Source: UBA10133 sp964528565 (GTDB lineage Bacteria; Patescibacteriota; Microgenomatia; UBA1400; MFAQ01). Taken from it: a stretch of 19,206 nt of DNA. The stretch lies in the NCBI GenBank assembly GCA_964528565.1, contig CAZGSP010000058.1, positions 1 through 19,206 of the forward strand, given 5' to 3'. This document shows positions 13,396 to 19,206 of this stretch, in pieces. Position 1 is the stretch's first letter. Each line of letters begins with the position of its first letter. The notes beneath the pieces were generated by a model that was not told the DNA's origin, did not search any database, and saw only the letters and a program-made list of their open reading frames with translations. The translations under genes were made by a program, and so were the position numbers.

Positions 13396-13923
13396 CTAGA
13401 AGATGTCTTCGGGAGGGAGAAATTCTTCTCCGTTGGCGGGAGCGCTGAAGTTACCTTTGAGCCACTGAACGTAGTCACAACCGGTAGCCTTTTTGGCTTC
13501 CCTATCCCAACCGGAAGTGGAGCATTTCTTGAGACGCTTCCCGGCGGAGGTGGTAAAGAGAACTAAGGGCTCACCACATTTGGGACATTTTTCGTCGAGC
13601 TTCTCGGTGGTACCGTTGATCCATTCGATATAGTCACAACCTTCGGATTTTTTGGTTTCTTTGTTCCAAATATTGGTACTGCATTTTTTCATTTTTTTAC
13701 CAAAACGGGTAGTTTGAAGAACCAGGGGCTCACCGCATTTGGGGCATTTTTCGTCCAATGATTGAGGCTCTACCTCCAACCATTTAACATAGTCACAACC
13801 TTCGGATTTTTTGGTTTCTTGGTTCCAACTTCCCGCCGAACATCTCTGGAGTTTGCGTCCGGTGGCTGTTTCGACTATTTCTCCCAGAGGAGAACTACAT
13901 TTGGGGCATTTTTCGTCTTGCAT
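13396..13923 (-). CDS. triple C4 zinc ribbon protein (topoisomerase I tail-type)
   Basis: The product has 175 residues made almost only of three zinc ribbons of the type at the C-terminus of bacterial topoisomerase I. Each has C-x2-C, C and C: Cys6/9/28/43, Cys60/63/81/96 and Cys113/116/134/149. Each unit reads DEKCPKCGEPL, then KKLKKCS, W and GCDYVEW. No topoisomerase catalytic part is present. Such ribbons bind single-stranded nucleic acid in topoisomerase I; a nucleic-acid-binding role is inferred. The tail (about 158-175) is acidic and ends PPEDIF. The gene follows the 106-residue protein gene after 32 bases and may belong to the gltX unit; no clear promoter of its own is seen. Confidence 0.85.
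   Translation of the reverse strand: MQDEKCPKCSSPLGEIVETATGRKLQRCSAGSWNQETKKSEGCDYVKWLEVEPQSLDEKCPKCGEPLVLQTTRFGKKMKKCSTNIWNKETKKSEGCDYIEWINGTTEKLDEKCPKCGEPLVLFTTSAGKRLKKCSTSGWDREAKKATGCDYVQWLKGNFSAPANGEEFLPPEDIF
13472..13828. repeat. 159-bp period internal repeats in the zinc ribbon gene
   Basis: TAGTCACAACC starts at 13472, 13631 and 13790, an exact 159-base (53-codon) period. Between the 13631 and 13790 copies 38 of 39 bases are identical, which points to recent duplication or gene conversion of a whole zinc ribbon unit. Confidence 0.85.
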
Positions 13924-13955
13924 ATTCTTAAGGGTATCATCTGAGAATCAAGAAC

Positions 13956-14276
13956 TCAAGAAGTTAAGTCCCGGATGATCATCTTGACCAGCTTGTCGGC
14001 TTCTTTACGAATCTCGTCTTCGATATCGGGACCGGTATGCTCTTTGAGATAGGAGATTATTTCCGGATCGTAGGGCCTTTCGTGAACGATGGCGAGAAAA
14101 GTGTGGTGATGCGGATCCTCCAACCGCTCCAAAATCATGTTGATGATGCCTTGAAAAATAATGTCATCAATCAGTTGAAGGGCCTTGCCTTTTTGATTTT
14201 CGGCTTCTTCAATACCGGCCAGTATCTCCTCGATTTCGGTCTTTGCTATTAGATGATCGTAAAAAAGGATGGCCAT
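13956..14276 (-). CDS. small helical cytoplasmic protein of unknown function
   Basis: The product has 106 residues, highly charged and probably all helical (IEEILAGIEEAENQKGKALQ, IINMILERLEDPHHHTFLAI, EDEIRKEADKLVKMIIRDL). There is no signal or membrane segment. Two short helical units around LIDDIIFQGIINMILERL recall small uncharacterised CPR domain families, but I cannot name one with confidence. Its ATG lies 3 bases after the stop of the preceding gene on the same strand, so it is the third gene of a gltX-led unit. Confidence 0.68.
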   Translation of the reverse strand: MAILFYDHLIAKTEIEEILAGIEEAENQKGKALQLIDDIIFQGIINMILERLEDPHHHTFLAIVHERPYDPEIISYLKEHTGPDIEDEIRKEADKLVKMIIRDLTS

Positions 14277-14279
14277 ATT

Positions 14280-15161
14280 TTATTTATTAATGGGGCCTAA
14301 TGGTATTTTGTTTTCCGGATCGTCAACGAAAAGCATGAGGACCAGACCCTTCCTCGGGCCCTTGTTTAAATCTAAGTATTGCATGGTTTCCGGTGAACCG
14401 CCAAACTGCTTCCCCGTCCAGTCCGCCGGACCGGCATCGCCGATATCACAGACAACGGACAGACCATTTACGGGATTGATGACGATCATTTTCCTAAAGG
14501 CGTACCAATCTTTTAGGAACCGGTGATCGCGGTTCCAAGTATCAAGATATAGAGTTTGGACAACACAGTAATACTTTTCTCTTTGGAAGTCACGGGTAGT
14601 AAAACTGCCCGAGTCTTTGGCGAAGTAGCCAAACGCCCCGCGACCGGGGGCGATGCCCGCTTCCTGGATTTCGTCGTGCTGGGAAAGAGAGTCACCGGGG
14701 AAACGGACCAGGTGTTGCTCAAAGCCAATATAACCCAGTTGGTGATTGAGTGTTTGGTCTTCCAGAACCGCCTTGGCGACTATCCCGGTGTTTTCGTAAA
14801 TGACCTTTTCTACCAGGACGGCCGACTCGGGGGTAAGTTTGCCCGGCTGGTGGGGCAGGAGTTCTTGCAGACCGGTCATTAATTTTTGTCTCGCGGTCAG
14901 CTCGTTTTCCACCGGTTGGGATTGAGAACTCCGGGAGGCATCGATTACCGATAAGCTGGGAGGGGCGGGCATGGTAAGAAGAGTACCGACCAAACCGGCA
15001 CCGGCCAGAATCTGTCCCGACCTTTCGCGAAGCCGGTGGGCAATTAAAGTAGATCTGGTAAAGAATTTCTTGGCGGTGGAGTGACGGAGAAGCTTGGCTC
15101 TTTGGGCGACCGACCTTTTTTCCAGTTTTTCAAGCGATTTGAGAAAATTGGCGGTATCCAT
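14280..15161 (-). CDS. membrane-anchored protein with double-psi-barrel-like (RlpA/3D-like) domain
   Basis: The product has 293 residues. A basic cytoplasmic segment (1-48) precedes one membrane segment (about 49-67) and an extracytoplasmic part. The last 120 residues contain YYCVVQTLYLDTWNRDH, KMIVINPVNGLSVVCDIGDA (224-243) and then GPADWTGKQFGG. The pattern of a strand, DxGDxGP and a later helix with MQYLDL resembles double-psi beta-barrel domains such as RlpA or 3D, which act on peptidoglycan. That assignment is by eye and tentative. Cys199 and Cys238 could pair. The ATG follows the gltX stop by 3 bases, so it is translated from the gltX transcript. Confidence 0.65.
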   Translation of the reverse strand: MDTANFLKSLEKLEKRSVAQRAKLLRHSTAKKFFTRSTLIAHRLRERSGQILAGAGLVGTLLTMPAPPSLSVIDASRSSQSQPVENELTARQKLMTGLQELLPHQPGKLTPESAVLVEKVIYENTGIVAKAVLEDQTLNHQLGYIGFEQHLVRFPGDSLSQHDEIQEAGIAPGRGAFGYFAKDSGSFTTRDFQREKYYCVVQTLYLDTWNRDHRFLKDWYAFRKMIVINPVNGLSVVCDIGDAGPADWTGKQFGGSPETMQYLDLNKGPRKGLVLMLFVDDPENKIPLGPINK

Positions 15162-15164
15162 AGA

Positions 15165-16586
15165 TCAAGGAAAAACGGCGGATAATCGTTTGAGTGTTTC
15201 TTCCTTACCTAAGATTACCATGCAATCGAAGAGCGGAGGTGTGACGGTGCGGCCCGAAAGGGCAACTCGAAGAGACATAAAAGCTTCTTTGGGAGAAAGT
15301 CCCGAAACCGCTTGAGACCGGCCCAGCTCCTCATGGAGGACTGTCGAATTAAAATCCGATATGCCCTTGATGACGGTGTTGGCCGTCTCGAACCAAGCTT
15401 TGGTTTCTTCTGCCGAGTGACCGGATTGTTCCAAGACCGATGAAGTGCCGACTGCGGGGGCGGAGAAGAAATATTCCGCCGCCGGGGCAAAATCCCTCAG
15501 AGTAAACATCCTCTCCTTGACTAACACCAGGATTTGCTTGACCTTGTCATCATTCCAATCGGCCGGGATAAAAGCATTCAATCTGAGGAATAAATCTTCG
15601 ATGGGCATTTTTTTGATCCATTGGCTGTTGAGATAATTTAGCCGCTGGATATCAAAGATGGCATTTTGTCTTTGAATTCTTTTTTCGTCAAAGATCTCTA
15701 CCATTTGGTCCAGGGTCAGAAGATCGGAGTTGTCTTTGTAAGAAAAACCCAGATAAAAAAGAAAGTTGTTGATGGCTTCGGGGAGGTAACCGTCTTCGGC
15801 GTAATCCAAAACGGATCTGGCGCCGTGACGTTTGGAGAGTTTGGTTTTGTCCGGTCCCAAAAGAAGCGGTACATGGGCGAGAACCGGCGGTTCCCAACCA
15901 AGAGCTTCGTATAAAAAGATGTGGATCGGAGTGGAAGCCATCCATTCGACACCCCGTAAGACATGACTGATCTTCATAAGATGGTCGTCCACGACCACAG
16001 CCAGATGGTAGGTGGGAATACCATTGGTCTTCATGAGAACTTTATCGTCACACTCACTATTGGGAAGGCTGAGTTTTCCTTGAACCAGATCGTGCCAAAC
16101 GGTAAAGCCGGTTTCGGAAAGTTTGGCCCGGACGACAAAGGGGGTGCCCGACCGGATTTTTTCCCGGATCTCTTCTTCGGACAGATGGCGACAATGACGG
16201 TCGTACTTGGCGTATGGGTTGTTTTCGTGAAGTGACTTCAGTCTTTCCTCACTGCAGAAGCAGTAATAAGCGGCCCCCATATCGATAAGGGTTTGAGCAT
16301 ATTTTTGATAGATATCCAATCTTTGGGTTTGGATGTACGGACCGTAAGGGCCGCCGATAAGCGGATCTTCATCCCGCTTTAGGCCAAGAAAATCATGGAT
16401 CCGGTAAATATTTTCGGTTGAACCCGGAACAAAGCGGTCCCGATCGGTGTCCTCAATACGTAAGATGAACTCTCCACCATATTTTTTGGCCAAGAGGTAG
16501 TCGAAAAGAGCCGTCCTGGTATTGCCGATATGAGGAGTACCTGTCGGTGAGGGGGCAATTCTGGTTCTAATATGCGTATCGGCCAT
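15165..16586 (-). CDS. gltX: glutamyl-tRNA synthetase
   Basis: The product has 473 residues, the normal length for a class I GluRS, which charges tRNA-Glu with glutamate using ATP. The HIGH-type motif is PTGTPHIGNTRTALF (14-28) and the KMSKS-type motif is KLSKRHG (249-255). A zinc-site pattern is present: Cys109-x-Cys111, then Tyr128-xxx-Cys132. I cannot decide from sequence whether it also charges tRNA-Gln. The frame stays open to 16691, but those residues are not GluRS-like. ATG 16586 (MADTHIRTRIAPSPTG) has TATACT six bases upstream, so it is leaderless-type. Two unknown genes follow at 3-base gaps. Confidence 0.96.
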   Translation of the reverse strand: MADTHIRTRIAPSPTGTPHIGNTRTALFDYLLAKKYGGEFILRIEDTDRDRFVPGSTENIYRIHDFLGLKRDEDPLIGGPYGPYIQTQRLDIYQKYAQTLIDMGAAYYCFCSEERLKSLHENNPYAKYDRHCRHLSEEEIREKIRSGTPFVVRAKLSETGFTVWHDLVQGKLSLPNSECDDKVLMKTNGIPTYHLAVVVDDHLMKISHVLRGVEWMASTPIHIFLYEALGWEPPVLAHVPLLLGPDKTKLSKRHGARSVLDYAEDGYLPEAINNFLFYLGFSYKDNSDLLTLDQMVEIFDEKRIQRQNAIFDIQRLNYLNSQWIKKMPIEDLFLRLNAFIPADWNDDKVKQILVLVKERMFTLRDFAPAAEYFFSAPAVGTSSVLEQSGHSAEETKAWFETANTVIKGISDFNSTVLHEELGRSQAVSGLSPKEAFMSLRVALSGRTVTPPLFDCMVILGKEETLKRLSAVFP

Positions 16587-16592
16587 AGGGAT

Positions 16593-16600
16593 AGTATACT
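16593..16600. promoter_or_regulatory. palindromic shared -10 element (AGTATACT)
   Basis: The 8-bp palindrome AGTATACT contains TATACT on both strands. On the minus strand it (16598 down to 16593) lies six bases before the gltX ATG 16586; on the plus strand (16595-16600) it lies 11 bases before ATG 16612. Both divergent genes would use the same DNA as -10 box. Confidence 0.5.
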
Positions 16601-16611
16601 TTATTAAGACT

Positions 16612-17694
16612 ATGGCTACACTAACCGAAGCTTCCGTGGTGGCAAGAAAAGCGATCAAGTGGGGAGCAATTGGATTCGTCGGGATCACCATTCTTTGGTA
16701 CCTTGGTGTGGCGGGGGTGAATTATTACAAACTTCTTAATCCCCCTCCTCTGCCACCGGCCAGTGCCGGTTTTGGAACCCTGATGGGCGTGAGTTTCCCG
16801 GAGAGCAAGGATCGGCCCAAAATGGTTTTGGAGTTACCCACCGGGGGGATCCCCGAGTTCCCCGACCGCCTGAGGGTTTATTGGGCGCCGACAAAGAGAA
16901 GCGGATTTGCGGATGCCGATACGGCAGTCGATACCGCGACGGCTCTGGGATTTCTTTTTAAACCCTTCCAACCGACCGAGACAGAATATATATGGACAAA
17001 TCAAGATCAGCTCAACTCCAAACTGGAAATGAATATTATTTCCGGACACTTTATCCTGACCAGGCAGTGGCAAAATAATCCGGCACTGGCAACGATGGGC
17101 AGTTTCCAGTCCGAAAAGGCAGTGATCACCGAGACGGAAAATTACATCAAAAGAATCGGGCTGTTAAATGACGACGCTGTGGGTGTGGAGAAGGTAACTT
17201 ATTTAAAAAATGATGCCGCAAAATTGGTTACCGCTTTGTCTCTTTCCGATGCCGATTTTGTCCAGCTGGACTTGTTTAGAAAAAATATCGACGAAGTTGA
17301 TCCGGCCAGTAAGTCCAAAGAAATTATCGCGAGTTACCCATTTTATCGAACCGATCCGGGTAAGGGGCTTATCAGAGTAGTGGTGAGCGGATCAAAAATT
17401 CAAAACGAAAAGGTTGTCTATATGGACTATCAGTATACGGATATTGATTATGCTAAAAACTCAACCTATCCGATCAAGACGGGAGCGGAAGCATGGGATG
17501 AACTTTCCAAGGGAGGCGGATACGTCACTACCGTCGGCCCCAGAACGGGGGAAGTAAAAATCAGAAGAGTGTTCTTGGGGTACTACGACTCGAACGAAAA
17601 TCAAAAATATGCCATGCCAATTTACGTCTTCCTGGGTGATCAGGGTTTCACCGCCTATGTTTCGGCAGTGCGAAATGAGTGGATCTCGAAGTAA
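16612..17694 (+). CDS. membrane-anchored extracytoplasmic protein of unknown function
   Basis: The product has 360 residues. A short N-terminus (1-15) precedes one membrane segment (about 16-38), a Pro-rich linker (NPPPLPPASAG) and about 310 extracytoplasmic residues with alternating strands and helices. Segments near the end such as KIRRVFLGYYDSNENQKYAM and GFTAYVSAVRNEWI suggest a beta-sheet domain. I do not recognise the family; similar anchored proteins are frequent in CPR genomes. Its form is like accessory regulators of sensor kinases, and the neighbouring gene encodes a histidine kinase, but they are convergent with a gap of six bases, so a link is speculation. It shares its promoter region with gltX. 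Confidence 0.72.
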   Translation: MATLTEASVVARKAIKWGAIGFVGITILWYLGVAGVNYYKLLNPPPLPPASAGFGTLMGVSFPESKDRPKMVLELPTGGIPEFPDRLRVYWAPTKRSGFADADTAVDTATALGFLFKPFQPTETEYIWTNQDQLNSKLEMNIISGHFILTRQWQNNPALATMGSFQSEKAVITETENYIKRIGLLNDDAVGVEKVTYLKNDAAKLVTALSLSDADFVQLDLFRKNIDEVDPASKSKEIIASYPFYRTDPGKGLIRVVVSGSKIQNEKVVYMDYQYTDIDYAKNSTYPIKTGAEAWDELSKGGGYVTTVGPRTGEVKIRRVFLGYYDSNENQKYAMPIYVFLGDQGFTAYVSAVRNEWISK

Positions 17695-17700
17695 AACCCG

Positions 17701-19206
17701 CTAGATTATTCTTTTTTCCCCGGCCTTTTTGATCATTCCCGAAAGCGGAAAGGTAACGTAGAAAGTCGACCCCTTCCCCTCTTCGGATTCAAAGCCAATA
17801 CTTCCTCCCGAGTTGGTGACGACCTCGTGAACGATATACAGCCCCAAGCCGGTACCCGCCGGATCGATCAACTTGGCATTTTCGGCACGATATAGTTTGC
17901 CAAATATCTTACCTTGTTCATTCTTGGGAATACCGGCGCCCGTATCGGATACCGAGATTTTCAGTTGATCGGCTTCTTTTTTAACAACCAAAACAATCTT
18001 TCCTCCCGACGGGGTGTACTTGACCGCGTTGGACAGGAGATTTTGAATGATAATACTGAGCAGTTTTGGGTCGGCCAGAAAAGCCTCCATGTTCGGATCA
18101 TACTCTTTCCGGAAATCGAGATTCTTGTATAAGAGCTGTGACTTGAACAAAGACAGATTGGTCTCCACCAAGTCGACGACGTTTAATAAGACCGGCTCGA
18201 TAAGAAAAGTCCCCATTTCAAGACGGGAAACGTTTAGAAGAGAGTTTACCAAGGCCGACATCCTCCTACTGGCACTGTAGGTCTCGGCCGCGAATTTTGT
18301 CTGCTCATGATTGAGCGGTCCGTGCTTTTCCGACTGTAGTAGCTCCGTATACCAGTTGATGGCCGTAAGAGGGGTTCGCATTTGGTGCGAGGCCAAAGAA
18401 ACAAATTCGGTCTTGGCTTTGTCCACGCTTCGCTCCTGGGTGATGTCGTGAAAAATAATGACTAATCCGTACGCCATACCGTTCGTGCCCACTATGGGAG
18501 CGGCCGAACCATCCACCGGAATTTTGGTACCGTTTCTACTAACCAGCAGGACTTGTTTTTCTATCTTCACCACTTCATGCCCCGATAAAACCTTGACGAT
18601 GAACCCGTTGTACGGCTCACCGGTTACCTCTTTGACGAAGTTTAGATATTTGGAGTAATGATTGCCCATGACTTCGTTGGCCGGAGCTCCGGTTAGCTCT
18701 GCCGATTTTTTATTGAAAAGGGTGATATTTCCTTTTTGATCACAAACAACAACCCCTTCGCTAATCGAGTTCAGAACTGCCTCATCATAGGACTTGGCAA
18801 CGGCCAGGTCACGTTCGTTCTTTTTGAGATAGGTGATGTCACTTCCATAAATGCGCAAGCGATCCGGAGTAACCAAATTACATTCTTGCAGGTACCACCG
18901 TCCACCGATCTCTATCTCACGTCTGGCCGTTTTCTTTTCGGGCAAGTTAAGTTCGTTAAAAAATCTTCCCGACTCTTTTAAATAGGGATGGTTCATCTTT
19001 AGGCTGTCCAAATCGGGGAATAACCTTTGAGCGGTTGGGTTTACATAAACGAGTCCGGCGACTCTATCTATTTCCAGTATCGGCTTCGGATTTAGCGTGG
19101 GGAACGAAGCCAACCAGATTACCTTCCTCTCTGCCACTACCCGCAAGGTGATGTCCCGGATGTTGCACTGGATTACCCTGATACCTTCACAGTCGTAGGT
19201 ATTGCT
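17701..19206 (-). CDS. PAS-domain sensor histidine kinase, 5' end beyond window
   Basis: The frame is open to the last base, giving 501 residues without a start. The first residues, read from 19206, include VIQCNIRDIT, typical of the end of a PAS domain, so at least one more PAS lies outside. A second PAS covers about 30-125 and a third about 138-258 (ILNSISEGVV-like start, then FNKKSAELTGAP). HisKA has the H-box SLASHQMRTPLTAINW with His274; HATPase_c has the N box NLLSNAVKYTP, G1 DTGAGIP and G2 GTGLGLYIV. It would autophosphorylate His274 and pass phosphate to a response regulator, which is not in this window. No membrane segment is visible in this part. Confidence 0.93.
   Translation of the reverse strand, partial: SNTYDCEGIRVIQCNIRDITLRVVAERKVIWLASFPTLNPKPILEIDRVAGLVYVNPTAQRLFPDLDSLKMNHPYLKESGRFFNELNLPEKKTARREIEIGGRWYLQECNLVTPDRLRIYGSDITYLKKNERDLAVAKSYDEAVLNSISEGVVVCDQKGNITLFNKKSAELTGAPANEVMGNHYSKYLNFVKEVTGEPYNGFIVKVLSGHEVVKIEKQVLLVSRNGTKIPVDGSAAPIVGTNGMAYGLVIIFHDITQERSVDKAKTEFVSLASHQMRTPLTAINWYTELLQSEKHGPLNHEQTKFAAETYSASRRMSALVNSLLNVSRLEMGTFLIEPVLLNVVDLVETNLSLFKSQLLYKNLDFRKEYDPNMEAFLADPKLLSIIIQNLLSNAVKYTPSGGKIVLVVKKEADQLKISVSDTGAGIPKNEQGKIFGKLYRAENAKLIDPAGTGLGLYIVHEVVTNSGGSIGFESEEGKGSTFYVTFPLSGMIKKAGEKRII

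Noticed and set aside
13347..13478. N-terminal extension of the DUF1003-like protein
   Set aside because: It overlaps the 3' part of the zinc ribbon gene and lies upstream of the -10-like TACAAT.
13472..13828. CRISPR-like array
   Set aside because: The repeats are in coding frame with a 159-base period and the sequence between them is also conserved; there are no spacers and no cas genes.
13396..13923. Zinc ribbon gene as a broken topoisomerase I
   Set aside because: It has its own start, no trace of catalytic sequence upstream (another complete gene lies there), and three regular units.
16587..16691. N-terminal extension of GluRS
   Set aside because: It is not GluRS-like and overlaps the divergent gene and its promoter. 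The product from 16586 has normal length.
1..19206. Recoded genetic code (UGA as Gly), known in some CPR lineages
   Set aside because: gltX and the DUF1003-like gene end at TGA at the expected family length, and no TGA interrupts a conserved gene.

Overview
The window reads as a piece of a small, streamlined bacterial genome of the Patescibacteria (Candidate Phyla Radiation) type, probably from the Microgenomates side. The evidence is indirect. Many short proteins have one membrane anchor and no wide family. Several resemble proteins I know mainly from CPR genomes. Transketolase is split in two, genes are tightly packed, and many genes have no Shine-Dalgarno but a -10-like box 5-10 bases before the start codon. 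TGA is used as a stop (for example at the end of gltX), so the SR1/Gracilibacteria code does not apply. There is no rRNA or tRNA to fix the taxonomy.

Layout. Bases 1-112 are almost pure G/C runs and look like a sequencing or assembly artefact at the contig end. Bases 113-488 hold no convincing protein gene: one copy of a 32-bp repeat, a terminator-like hairpin and a chain of six hairpins that may be a structured RNA. Bases 489-2198 are clearly AT-richer and carry a GNAT acetyltransferase, a small HExxH protein and a histidine phosphatase. The second copy of the repeat, in direct orientation, lies at 2271-2302, so these three genes are bracketed by direct repeats. Bases 2325-4224 (minus) hold a secreted helical protein, an ECF-like sigma factor, an overlapping membrane protein (possible anti-sigma) and a DUF2177 membrane protein. 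Bases 4363-5165 hold a LapA-domain protein coupled to a Nudix hydrolase. Bases 5168-8467 hold anchored or secreted proteins of unknown role, alanine racemase and a short acidic protein.

Bases 8545-11897 (plus) hold a CBS-pair protein, a GIY-YIG protein, an adenylate-kinase-like NMP kinase and both halves of a split transketolase. Bases 11943-16586 (minus) hold, in transcription order, gltX, an anchored double-psi-barrel-like protein, a 106-residue protein, a triple zinc ribbon protein, a DUF1003-like membrane protein and a membrane protein with an exported domain. Bases 16612-17694 (plus) hold an anchored extracytoplasmic protein, convergent with a PAS/histidine kinase gene that runs off the right edge.

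How the parts fit: alr supplies D-alanine for peptidoglycan, gltX charges tRNA-Glu, and the split transketolase serves the non-oxidative pentose phosphate pathway. The sigma/membrane-protein pair and the kinase are the two signalling units. Most of the rest faces the cell surface. The most interesting features are the repeat-bracketed low-GC segment with the candidate RNA, the leaderless-type gene starts, and the compact sigma module.
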